A stretch of DNA of 64,000 bases from Rummeliibacillus sp044763875 (GTDB taxonomy: Bacteria > Bacillota > Bacilli > Bacillales_A > Planococcaceae), in contig NZ_JBIWGZ010000003.1 of the NCBI RefSeq assembly GCF_044763875.1, positions 496,001 to 560,000 of the forward strand, written 5' to 3'. Shown here piece after piece: positions 50,355-58,106 of the stretch (position 1 is the first letter of the stretch; every line of letters begins with the position of its first letter). The notes under the pieces were generated by a model that saw only the letters and a program-made list of their open reading frames with translations, was not told the origin of the DNA and made no database searches. A program made the position numbers and the translations under genes.

Positions 50355-51517
50355 AAAAAGCGATTTTTGTTTATTCAACTGATCAATTAGACTATAAATT
50401 TTCTGATACACACCCATTTAACCAAAAAAGGCTTCAATTAACAGTAGACCTTCTTGAAAGCATTAAAGTGCTAGACGAAGACGATATTATCCAGCCTCGT
50501 AATGCAACCTTGGAAGAACTTCTTCTCGGACATGATCTACGTTACATAGAGGCTGTTAAAATGGCGGGACATGGCGAACTTACTCCTAAACAAGGCGAGG
50601 CTTTTGGAATCGGAACTGAAGATACTCCTATATTTCCCAATATGCATGAAGCGAGTGCAAAAATTGTAGGTGGTACTCTCACAGCTTGTGATTATGTCAT
50701 GCAAGGTAAGTCTCTACATGCATTGAACCTCGGAGGAGGCCTTCATCACGGCTTCAAAGGTCGCGCATCTGGATTTTGTATTTATAATGATAGTACTGTA
50801 GCAATTAAATATATGCAGAAGAAATATAATGCACGTGTTCTATATATTGATACAGATGCTCATCATGGTGATGGTGTACAATGGAGTTTTTATGACGATC
50901 CAAACGTTTGCACTGTCTCGATTCATGAAACAGGTCGTTATCTATTTCCTGGAACTGGAGCTGTTACAGAAAGAGGCAGTGGACAAGGCTATGGAACATC
51001 TTTTAATCTTCCAATTGACGCCTTCACAGAAGACGAATCCTTTTTAGATGTCTATAGAACTGCATTACGTGAAATTACAGCTTTCTTTAAACCTGATGTC
51101 ATACTATCTCAAAATGGTGCTGATGCTCATTATTTTGATCCCTTAACGCACCTTTATGGAACGATGAATATTTATAAGGAAATTCCTAAACTGGCTCATG
51201 AGTTGGCTCATGAATTTTGTGATGGCAAATGGATTGCAGTTGGAGGCGGTGGCTATGATATTTGGAGAGTAGTACCTCGTGCATGGTCACTAATATGGAC
51301 AGAAATGACAGATCAACCATTGCCAACAGGTGAACTTCCTCAAACTTGGATTGATAAATGGCAAAAAGAATCACCTGTAAAGCTCATTCCTACTTGGATG
51401 GATCCCGAAAACCTTTATGAGCCCATACCTCGTAAAGCTGAAATCACGGAAAAAAACCATCAAGTTCTCGAAAAAGCGTTATATCAAATCCGATCAGAAA
51501 AAAGCAAATCTATCTAG
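50321..51517 (+). CDS. acuC: AcuC, class I/II-type protein deacetylase
   Basis: Zinc-dependent HDAC-family enzyme that removes the AcuA acetyl group from AcsA and restores activity. 398 residues. Active-site features: paired His in ALNLGGGLHHGFKG, the zinc Asp/His in YIDTDAHHGDGVQWSFYDD, the second Asp in SQNGADAHYFDP, and the catalytic Tyr in AVGGGGYDIWRVVPRAW. The start ATG at 50321 lies inside the acuB end; the N-terminus (MAKYAGHQSPIKKA) is about ten residues longer than in B. subtilis, and no close ribosome site is seen, which fits coupling with acuB. Confidence 0.95.
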   Translation: MAKYAGHQSPIKKAIFVYSTDQLDYKFSDTHPFNQKRLQLTVDLLESIKVLDEDDIIQPRNATLEELLLGHDLRYIEAVKMAGHGELTPKQGEAFGIGTEDTPIFPNMHEASAKIVGGTLTACDYVMQGKSLHALNLGGGLHHGFKGRASGFCIYNDSTVAIKYMQKKYNARVLYIDTDAHHGDGVQWSFYDDPNVCTVSIHETGRYLFPGTGAVTERGSGQGYGTSFNLPIDAFTEDESFLDVYRTALREITAFFKPDVILSQNGADAHYFDPLTHLYGTMNIYKEIPKLAHELAHEFCDGKWIAVGGGGYDIWRVVPRAWSLIWTEMTDQPLPTGELPQTWIDKWQKESPVKLIPTWMDPENLYEPIPRKAEITEKNHQVLEKALYQIRSEKSKSI

Positions 51518-51582
51518 TCACGCTAACTAAGTAGTCATTTCAACTATAAGTTTTTATAAATTATATTAATAGAGGCGATCAT

Positions 51583-52017
51583 ATGCTCAAACAGGCAACA
51601 CTAAAGGAAGCTACTATTGCTGCAGAATTAGCATTACTACTATGGCCAAATCATTCTATAGAGGAATTTACGCATGATATGCAACGGTATATTTCTTCTG
51701 AAGATGTAGCAATTTTTTTGGCTTACTATAAAGATGAAGCGATTGGCTTTGCACAATGTCAATTACGAAGTGATTATGTCGAGGGAACTGAATCTAATCC
51801 AGTTGGTTATTTAGAAGGACTTTTTGTTAAAGAATCATTTCGCCAACAAGGCTATGCAAGATTACTAGTAACTCATTGCGAACATTGGGCAAAACAAAAA
51901 GGATGTATGGAATTTGCAAGTGACTGCGAATTACATAATGAAGAAAGTCTAGCCATGCACTTAAAATTAGGATTCACAGAGGCGAATCGTATAATATGCT
52001 TTACGAAAAAACTTTAA
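51583..52017 (+). CDS. GNAT acetyltransferase, AAC(6')-like
   Basis: 144 residues. The pattern SDYVEGTESNPVGYLEGLFV near 66-85, then SFRQQGYARLLVTHCEHWAKQKGCMEFASDCELHNEESLAMHLKLGF (in parts), follows aminoglycoside 6'-N-acetyltransferases of the AAC(6')-I class, including the FASDCELHNEES block. Chromosomal relatives exist in many bacteria, and sequence alone does not prove resistance. It stands alone between acuC and the convergent ccpA. A clear ribosome site is not seen (AGAGGCGATC precedes the ATG). Confidence 0.82.
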   Translation: MLKQATLKEATIAAELALLLWPNHSIEEFTHDMQRYISSEDVAIFLAYYKDEAIGFAQCQLRSDYVEGTESNPVGYLEGLFVKESFRQQGYARLLVTHCEHWAKQKGCMEFASDCELHNEESLAMHLKLGFTEANRIICFTKKL

Positions 52018-52020
52018 AAT

Positions 52021-52076
52021 AAAAAAAGGCCCGTTTCTTTCTCCATTATTAAATAGAAAAAGAAACAGCCTTTTTT
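52021..52076. terminator. Bidirectional terminator between the acetyltransferase gene and ccpA
   Basis: AAAGGC-GTTTCTTT pairs with AAAGAAAC-GCCTTT with small bulges; T runs flank it on both strands. Confidence 0.75.
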
Positions 52077-52077
52077 G

Positions 52078-53076
52078 TTATTTCGTTGAACTTCTGTCTT
52101 CAATGCGGTGAGGTAATATGAAATCCGCTTCGTCTACGTGCTCTTTGTTCATATATTTCGTCAGTAATCGCATTGACACCGCACCGATATCATAAAGTGG
52201 TAGTACAACGCTTGTTAATTGAGGACGAACCATACGAGCCAATTTTGAATTTTCAAAGCTAATTATTTCATAATCAACTGGAACTTTTTTGCCCAAATCT
52301 TGTGCACCATGAATAATACCGATTGCTAATTCATCACTTCCTACAAAAAATGCAGTTGGTGGATCTTGTAGACTACTTAAAGTATTAAAATCCTCTAAAC
52401 CACTATCATATGAATCCTCAGAAGCAATGACTAAATTGTCATCTACTTCAATGCCAGCTTCTTCTAATGCTTTTTTATAGCCCTCAAATTTATAGTTCTT
52501 ATTAATAGTAGATGTAAATGGTCCAGACACATATGCTATACGTTTATGTCCATTATCGACAAATCGTTTAACAGCTTCATACGCAGCTTGTAAATAGTCA
52601 ATATTAACAGAAGACACTGATTTTGATTCATCGATAGATCCTGCCAAAACGATTGGAACAGGTGAATGGCTCATTTTATTTTGTAACTCATCAGTTACCT
52701 GATCACTCATCATCACGATACCATCAACTTGTTTTCCATACATATTGTCTAATAATTGCAATTCTTTTTCTTCTCGTTGGTCAGAGTTTGAAAGAATGAT
52801 GTTATAGCGATACATTGTCGCAACATCTTCAATACCACGAGCTAATTCCGCGTAGAAAATATTTGAAATATCCGGAATAATAACGCCAACAGTTGTCGTC
52901 TTTTTACTTGCTAAGCCACGAGCGACCGCATTAGGTCTGTACTCTAATCGTGCAATAACATCGAGCACTTTTTTTCTTGTAGTTGGTTTAACGTTCGGAT
53001 TTCCATTCACAACACGAGAAACCGTTGCCATTGAAACATTCGCTTCTCGTGCAACATCATAAATTGTTACGGTCAC
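52078..53076 (-). CDS. ccpA: Catabolite control protein A
   Basis: LacI/GalR-family master regulator of carbon catabolite control; binds cre sites with HPr(Ser-P). 332 residues (B. subtilis 334). The HTH and hinge are TVTIYDVAREANVSMATVSRVVNG and RLEYRPNAVARGLASKKTTT (the minor-groove Leu-Ala pair included). The effector domain starts VGVIIPDISNIFYAELARGIED. Start GTG at 53074-53076 after AAGGGGTG. It lies next to aroA as in B. subtilis, but a terminator separates them. A cre-like repeat lies 45-60 bases upstream, so autoregulation is possible. Confidence 0.97.
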   Translation of the reverse strand: MTVTIYDVAREANVSMATVSRVVNGNPNVKPTTRKKVLDVIARLEYRPNAVARGLASKKTTTVGVIIPDISNIFYAELARGIEDVATMYRYNIILSNSDQREEKELQLLDNMYGKQVDGIVMMSDQVTDELQNKMSHSPVPIVLAGSIDESKSVSSVNIDYLQAAYEAVKRFVDNGHKRIAYVSGPFTSTINKNYKFEGYKKALEEAGIEVDDNLVIASEDSYDSGLEDFNTLSSLQDPPTAFFVGSDELAIGIIHGAQDLGKKVPVDYEIISFENSKLARMVRPQLTSVVLPLYDIGAVSMRLLTKYMNKEHVDEADFILPHRIEDRSSTK

Positions 53077-53120
53077 TTGATGACACCCCTTTTCGTATCT
53101 TGTTTTAATGATACGATAAA

Positions 53121-53137
53121 TTGGAAGCGATTTTCAA
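53121..53137. promoter_or_regulatory. Possible cre-like inverted repeat upstream of ccpA
   Basis: TTGGAAGCGATTTTCAA is an imperfect palindrome with a central GCGA, resembling a CcpA box but one base longer than the 14-bp consensus. Low confidence. Confidence 0.3.
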
Positions 53138-53140
53138 GAA

Positions 53141-53176
53141 AATAAAAGTGACGATTCTAGTAATTTGAATCGTCAC
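53141..53176 (-). terminator. Terminator of aroA
   Basis: Minus strand GTGACGATTC pairs with GAATCGTCAC, followed by TTTTATT. It separates aroA from ccpA. Confidence 0.82.
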
Positions 53177-53185
53177 CTAATAAAT

Positions 53186-54271
53186 TTATGCTTGTACTTG
53201 ATAATTTTTCATGAAATTTTGGATTTGGTCATAAAAATCATCAAATTGCGGAATACTCATTTGTTGTTGAGCATCAGATAATGCAACTGCTGGATCTGGA
53301 TGAACTTCTGCCATAACACCATCAGCACCAATTGCAATAGCCGCTTTTGCACATGGTAATAGTAAATCTCGTCGACCAGTTGAGTGGGTTACATCCACAA
53401 AGACTGGTAAATGCGTTTCTTGTTTTAAAACTGGAACAGCCGAAATATCTAATGTATTACGTGTTGCTTTTTCATAAGTACGGATACCACGTTCACAAAG
53501 GATAATTTGGTCATTCCCCTTAGAAATAATGTACTCAGCCGCATTGATAAATTCATCAATTGTTGCAGCAATACCACGTTTTAAAAGCACTGGTTTTTTT
53601 GTTGCACCTGCTGCTTTTAACAACTCAAAGTTTTGCATATTACGTGCACCGATTTGGATTACATCAATGTAATCTAAGGCTTCTTCTAAGTGAGATGGTG
53701 TAACGATTTCAGAAACAATACCTACACCGTATTTTTGACCAACTTCTTTAAGAATCTTCAACCCTTCAAGACCTAGACCTTGGAAATCATATGGTGAAGT
53801 ACGAGGTTTATAAGCTCCCCCGCGCATTAATTTTAAACCTTTTGCTTGAATAGATTCTGCAACAGCAGCAGTTTGTTCATAAGACTCTACAGCACATGGA
53901 CCAAAGACAAATGTAGGTTTGCCCTTTCCGATTGGTTCACCGTTTACTGTAACAATCGTATCCTCTGGTTTACGTTTACGCGATACTAATAGTTCTTTTT
54001 TATGATTCGTTTCTTGTAGTTTTAAGGCTGATTTGAAAATCTCTTTAAAAATATGCTCAATTGTACCTTGACTTAATGGACCTTGATGATTTTCTTTCAA
54101 TAGATTCAACATATGTCTCTCACGAAGAGGGTCATAACGGTTTACACCTTGTTTCTCTTTAACTTTTCCAATTTCTTGTACTACTTCAGCACGTTCATTG
54201 ATTAAACGTAAAATTTCAAGGTTTAATTCATCGACGCTGTCACGTAAGTGATCTAAATTTTGATGACTCAT
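53186..54271 (-). CDS. aroA: Chorismate mutase / DAHP synthase (AroA type)
   Basis: First step of aromatic amino-acid synthesis, with a fused regulatory chorismate mutase. 361 residues (B. subtilis 358). AroQ chorismate mutase at about 1-90 (LRDSVDELNLEILRLINERAEVVQEIGKVKE in parts, with RYDPLRERHML). The DAHP synthase barrel follows: FVFGPCAVESYEQ near 123-135, RGGAYKPRTSPYDFQGLG, QIGARNMQNFELLK, KPVLLKRGIAATIDEF, ILCERGIRTYEKATRNTLD, VDVTHSTGRRDLLLP and ADGVMAEVHPDP. It is the KDO8PS-like type, feedback-inhibited through the mutase. GAGGAG precedes the ATG. A duplicated promoter lies upstream. Confidence 0.96.
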   Translation of the reverse strand: MSHQNLDHLRDSVDELNLEILRLINERAEVVQEIGKVKEKQGVNRYDPLRERHMLNLLKENHQGPLSQGTIEHIFKEIFKSALKLQETNHKKELLVSRKRKPEDTIVTVNGEPIGKGKPTFVFGPCAVESYEQTAAVAESIQAKGLKLMRGGAYKPRTSPYDFQGLGLEGLKILKEVGQKYGVGIVSEIVTPSHLEEALDYIDVIQIGARNMQNFELLKAAGATKKPVLLKRGIAATIDEFINAAEYIISKGNDQIILCERGIRTYEKATRNTLDISAVPVLKQETHLPVFVDVTHSTGRRDLLLPCAKAAIAIGADGVMAEVHPDPAVALSDAQQQMSIPQFDDFYDQIQNFMKNYQVQA

Positions 54272-54349
54272 TGCCGTTTCTCCTCTCTTCCTCGTATCAG
54301 GTACTTTCAGAAGTCTGAAAACTATGATACATTTTATGATATTAGGAAC

Positions 54350-54378
54350 ATTATAATCAATTCCACCATGAATGTCAC
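54350..54378 (-). promoter_or_regulatory. aroA promoter, proximal copy
   Basis: Minus strand GTGACA (54373-54378), 17 bp, TATAAT (54350-54355). One mismatch to sigma-A consensus. Start point near 54343, leader about 72 bases. Confidence 0.72.
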
Positions 54379-54426
54379 GTATTTTTTCTTTAGCGCTTCA
54401 ACGCGATAAAGTTAGTGCATAGGAAC

Positions 54427-54455
54427 ATTATAATCAATTCCACTAAGAATGTCAC
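54427..54455 (-). promoter_or_regulatory. aroA promoter, distal copy
   Basis: Minus strand GTGACA (54450-54455), 17 bp, TATAAT (54427-54432). Both hexamers are identical to the proximal copy; the two changes between copies are in the spacer. Confidence 0.68.
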
Positions 54456-54526
54456 GTATTTTTTCTTTAGCGCTTCAACGCGATAAAGTTCGCATACTTA
54501 TTTTATGCTAGAAAGGTTGTGTAAAT

Positions 54527-56707
54527 GTGGCTTCAAAGCTTTTTGCATTAGATATTGGAACACGTTCTGTCGTTGGTATTATTTTAGAAGAACAAGATAA
54601 CAGTTTCCATGTAGTCGATTTAATCGCAGAAGAACACAAAGAACGTGCTATGGTAGATGGCCAAATACATAATGTAATACATGTTGCAACAGTCATCCAA
54701 CATATTAAAGAAAAATTAGAAGAAAAACATGGCCCACTTCACTCAGTAAGTGTAGCAGCTGCAGGACGAGCATTAAAAACCGAACAAGCATCGGTCACTC
54801 TAGATATTAAAAATCGTCCCGTTATGACAGAAGATGATATCAGTCGCTTAGAATTAGCAGCCGTACAAAAGGCACAACAACAATTACTTGACCATAAAGA
54901 AAATAATAACGGTAGTCATTATTATTGCGTTGGTTATTCTGTTTTATACTACAGATTAGATAGTGAAGAAATTGGTAATTTAATGGATCAGCAAGGCGAG
55001 ACAGCAGAAGTAGAGGTAATTGCTACATTCTTGCCGAGAGTCGTCGTAGAATCACTGCTAGCTGCCTTAAAACGTGCCGATTTGGAAATGGAAGGATTAA
55101 CTTTAGAACCAATCGCAGCAATTAATGCTTTAATTCCTACAACGATGCGGCGTTTAAATATTGCACTCGTTGATATCGGTGCTGGAACATCCGATATTGC
55201 CATTACAAATAGAAGCACAGTTACAGCATATGGAATGGTGCCAACTGCTGGAGATGAAATTACAGAGGCATTAAGTGATCATTACTTGTTAGATTTCCCT
55301 GTTGCAGAAAAAGTAAAACGTGATATGTCCAAATATGATGAGATTATGATTTCAGACATTTTAGGTTTTGAGCAACTTTACTCAAAAAATGAAATAATGA
55401 ATACTTTACGTCCTGCAGTCACATCGCTTGCAGCTGCAATTGGTAATGAGATTCTTCGTCTTAATAGCAATGAAGCTCCAAAAGCAGTATTACTTGTAGG
55501 TGGAGGAAGTTTAACACCAGAAATCACAGATGAATTATGTAAAGTTCTTGAAATTCCCAATAATCGTGTTGGCGTTCGTGGTATTGATGCCATCCAAAAA
55601 CTAACTCGGGAAGCTCATGTTCCAGCTTCACCTGAGCTTGTAACACCTATTGGTATTGCGATTTCCGCGAAAAGTTCACCGATTAAATACATGTCTGTAA
55701 AAGTAAATAATCAAATCATCCGTCTATTCGAATTAAAAGAAATGACTGTTGCAGATGCACTATTAGCAGCAAATGTTAGCATTAATCGATTATATGGAAA
55801 ACCAGGATTGGCTATGTGCATAAAAGTGAACGGACAAGATATCTTCGTACCAGGTGAACATGGTAGCCCTACAGAGATTTTTGTAAACGGTGAAAAAACA
55901 ACAACCAAACATCCTATTCAAAATAATGATGTAATCGAACTGATCGAAGGGATTAATGGTGAACCTGCCAGGGCAACCATTCAAGACATGATTGAATTTA
56001 ACGAAAAACGTACTGTATACGTGGATAATCAGCCATTTTCAATCGAGCCAAGTTTAATATTAAATGGACAACCTGCTAAAATGAAAACAACGCTTCAAGA
56101 TGGTGATGTATTAACAATAGAAACGGCTGAGAATGTTGAACAAATTTTAAAATGGTTAGAAAAAGAAGCTCTATTAAATAAACTTCATCCATTTACCATC
56201 TCTTTTGATGGTAATAATTTACAATTACCAAATTTTAATAATGTTATACTTATAAACAATCAACCTGCGAAATCCTATTTCAAAATACAAGATGGAGATC
56301 AAATTCGTATTCAAGATAAGAGTAATCCAACTGTGCTTGATATAGCTGAACATTTGAATATGCTAATAGAAAATCGTATTTTCGTAACATTCCAAGATGA
56401 ACAATTAGAGTTGAAAAAACAGTGCTTCGAAATATTAGTAAACGGGCAACCTGCGAATGTCATGACCGTTATTCGTAGTGGAGATACGATTCAGTTTTTA
56501 CCATCTGAATCCTCTAATTGGATTTATCAAGATGTCTTCCGCTATTCAAATTGGCAATTGCCTACAAATTTCAAAGGAACCTTTGAAATATTGCGAAATG
56601 ATGAACCTTCTCATTTTGATGGAGAAATCTTTGGTGGAGATCAACTCAAGATTCACCTTATTCCAGCGACGATAACTCACTCCACACAAAAAAGCACTGC
56701 AGAGTAA
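54527..56707 (+). CDS. FtsA/PilM-like actin-fold ATPase with repeated beta-grasp-like C-terminal modules
   Basis: 726 residues, much longer than FtsA (about 420-440). The N-terminal half is an FtsA-type actin fold: phosphate-1 FALDIGTRSVVGII (7-20), a 1C/SHS2-like insert (about 75-160; VSVAAAGRALKTEQASVTLD), phosphate-2 LVDIGAGTSDIAI near 214-226, and adenosine motif LLVGGGSLTPEI near 322-333. From about 388 on, the sequence is repetitive: NGE (449), LNGQPAK (511), INNQPAK (576), VNGQPAN (638) and LRNDEPS (689), each followed by 10-15 residues and a (D/S/G)GDxI/L block. No membrane helix or amphipathic anchor is obvious. Start GTG at 54527, weak AAAGG site. It is a second FtsA-like protein, not the dcw-cluster ftsA. 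Function unknown. Confidence 0.8.
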   Translation: MASKLFALDIGTRSVVGIILEEQDNSFHVVDLIAEEHKERAMVDGQIHNVIHVATVIQHIKEKLEEKHGPLHSVSVAAAGRALKTEQASVTLDIKNRPVMTEDDISRLELAAVQKAQQQLLDHKENNNGSHYYCVGYSVLYYRLDSEEIGNLMDQQGETAEVEVIATFLPRVVVESLLAALKRADLEMEGLTLEPIAAINALIPTTMRRLNIALVDIGAGTSDIAITNRSTVTAYGMVPTAGDEITEALSDHYLLDFPVAEKVKRDMSKYDEIMISDILGFEQLYSKNEIMNTLRPAVTSLAAAIGNEILRLNSNEAPKAVLLVGGGSLTPEITDELCKVLEIPNNRVGVRGIDAIQKLTREAHVPASPELVTPIGIAISAKSSPIKYMSVKVNNQIIRLFELKEMTVADALLAANVSINRLYGKPGLAMCIKVNGQDIFVPGEHGSPTEIFVNGEKTTTKHPIQNNDVIELIEGINGEPARATIQDMIEFNEKRTVYVDNQPFSIEPSLILNGQPAKMKTTLQDGDVLTIETAENVEQILKWLEKEALLNKLHPFTISFDGNNLQLPNFNNVILINNQPAKSYFKIQDGDQIRIQDKSNPTVLDIAEHLNMLIENRIFVTFQDEQLELKKQCFEILVNGQPANVMTVIRSGDTIQFLPSESSNWIYQDVFRYSNWQLPTNFKGTFEILRNDEPSHFDGEIFGGDQLKIHLIPATITHSTQKSTAE

Positions 56708-56722
56708 TGTCTGCAGTGCTTC
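56688..56722 (-). terminator. Terminator of ytxG-ytxH, overlapping the end of the FtsA-like gene
   Basis: AAGCACTGCAGA pairs with TCTGCAGTGCTT; the minus strand continues TTTTTTG. It overlaps the last codons and stop of the convergent gene and may end that transcript too. Confidence 0.82.
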
Positions 56723-56728
56723 TTCGTA

Positions 56729-57277
56729 TTATTTTGTTTCTTTTTCAGCTGTTTCAGTTAAGGCTTCTTCAATTGCAGCGCTAACTGTTGTATGTTCTTT
56801 GTTTTCTGCTTCGTATTCAGCAATTGTTTTTTCCATCGTTTCCATAATATCTAAAGGTTCTTCACCTTCATATGAAACAGTACCATCATCAAATGGTGGA
56901 GTTGCAGTTGATTTTAAAGATTTTACTTTACCGACTAATTGACCAGATTGTGCTTGTACCATTTTAGAAAGTTCCACTGTTTTTTCTTTTGCTGAATTAG
57001 TAAATCCAGCACTTTTTTCTTTAAATTGACTTGCTTGAACAGCTACATCAGTGCGTAACTCTTTCCCTGCTTTAGGAGCCAAAAATAGTGCAGTTGCAGC
57101 ACCAACTACGCCTCCAACAAAAGCACCAATGATAAAATCTTTTATATTAACGCTTCCATCATCATTCGTATATAAAGATTCAGAACGTCTTTCATATGTT
57201 TGCGGTAAATAAGTTTGACCATTTTCTTCATAGCCTACGTTTCTTACTTCACTGTAATTTGGTTTTTGCTCTACCAT
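56729..57277 (-). CDS. ytxH: YtxH-like general stress protein
   Basis: 182 residues. One hydrophobic helix near 46-68 (DFIIGAFVGGVVGAATALFLAPKAGKELR in parts), the YtxH-family signature with LAPKSG-like LAPKAGKELR. Then comes an amphipathic helical region and an acidic tail (about 125-182) that makes it longer than B. subtilis YtxH (151 aa). AAGGGGG precedes the ATG. Paired with ytxG; in B. subtilis ytxGHJ is a sigma-B (general stress) operon. No ytxJ gene follows here. Biochemical role unknown. Confidence 0.88.
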   Translation of the reverse strand: MVEQKPNYSEVRNVGYEENGQTYLPQTYERRSESLYTNDDGSVNIKDFIIGAFVGGVVGAATALFLAPKAGKELRTDVAVQASQFKEKSAGFTNSAKEKTVELSKMVQAQSGQLVGKVKSLKSTATPPFDDGTVSYEGEEPLDIMETMEKTIAEYEAENKEHTTVSAAIEEALTETAEKETK

Positions 57278-57295
57278 ACTACTTATACCCCCTTA

Positions 57296-57760
57296 TTATT
57301 TGCGCTTTCTTGTCTTTGGTGCATCTTCATAAATCGTTTCATTTTCAACGGATTTTTGTTTTTTCATCTTTTCACGAATTCCGATAAAGGCATTTCCCCA
57401 TTGGATTACTTGAGCAATTTGATCGCTGTTTTTTGTTACATTCGTGTTAATTGATGAAGTTACATTTTTCACTGAATCGCTTAAACCACTAACAGAATCC
57501 CCAAAACCTTTAACAGCATTAACTACTGAGTTCAATTGTTGAGATTTTTCTTGAATATCTTCAGCAAGCATATTTGTCTTTTCTAATAGGCTTGTAGATT
57601 CTCGAGTGATTCCTTCCATTTGGCCTTCAATACCAGCCATTGTATTTGCAACATTATTCATTGTCTTTTTCAACGAATTTAATGTCATTGCTAAACTTAC
57701 ACATAGCACTAGAAAACCAATTGCTGCTACTAATGCTGCAATGTATAGAATAACGATCAT
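57296..57760 (-). CDS. ytxG: YtxG-like DUF948 protein
   Basis: 154 residues from ATG at 57758-57760 (MIVILYIAALVAAIGFLVLC) after GGGGGG; five in-frame codons upstream are dismissed. One N-terminal helix, then a long helical region with heptad-like spacing (LNSLKKTMNNVANTMAGIEG, NSVVNAVKGFGDSVSGLSDS), the DUF948 pattern, and a basic end (PKTRKRK). Cotranscribed with ytxH (18-base gap). A sigma-B-like promoter lies upstream. Probable membrane-attached coiled-coil protein with stress role by homology. Confidence 0.9.
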   Translation of the reverse strand: MIVILYIAALVAAIGFLVLCVSLAMTLNSLKKTMNNVANTMAGIEGQMEGITRESTSLLEKTNMLAEDIQEKSQQLNSVVNAVKGFGDSVSGLSDSVKNVTSSINTNVTKNSDQIAQVIQWGNAFIGIREKMKKQKSVENETIYEDAPKTRKRK

Positions 57761-57790
57761 TTTAATACCCCCCATTCTCTATATATGGAT

Positions 57791-57817
57791 TTTCCCACAA
57801 AATAAGTGTATTTAAAC
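57791..57817 (-). promoter_or_regulatory. Sigma-B-like promoter of ytxG-ytxH
   Basis: Minus strand GTTTAA (57812-57817), 15 bp, GGGAAA (57791-57796). This fits the sigma-B pattern GTTTAA...GGGWAW, and the operon is sigma-B-dependent in B. subtilis. The remaining sequence to the murC terminator (57818-58027) holds nothing recognisable. Confidence 0.55.
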
Positions 57818-58027
57818 ATCACTTACCTAATTACATTCTACAAATTTTTTCTATATCCTGCCATAGAAATATTATCCCATTCATTCAGCCTGAATAAACA
57901 AATTTTTTTACTTCTTATTATATCTAGTTCATTACAACTATATTATGTATGCTCAAGCAAATCAATCATGCTAAACTTTTGGATAAAATCTGTTGCTTGT
58001 AAAACAAACAATAAAGGTTAATCCCTC

Positions 58028-58070
58028 TTAAAAAAACTACGGAAAACAAACTATATCGTTTTCCGCAGTT
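58028..58070 (-). terminator. Terminator of murC
   Basis: Minus strand AACTGCGGAAAAC pairs with GTTTTCCGTAGTT, followed by TTTTT. Confidence 0.86.
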
Positions 58071-58106
58071 TCATTTTAACATATCTAATAGATGAACTCT
58101 GCCATT

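Larger units (their letters stand above)
54344..54490. repeat. 77-bp tandem duplication carrying the aroA promoter
   Basis: Copy 1 (54344-54413, period to 54420) and copy 2 (54421-54490) match over about 70 bases with only two differences (ccaccatg versus ccactaag). Each copy contains a complete promoter for the minus strand. Confidence 0.9.

Noticed and set aside
51583..52017. Acquired aminoglycoside resistance gene
   Set aside because: No mobile element, integron site or composition change is seen. The gene sits in a conserved chromosomal block, so an intrinsic GNAT enzyme is the simpler reading.
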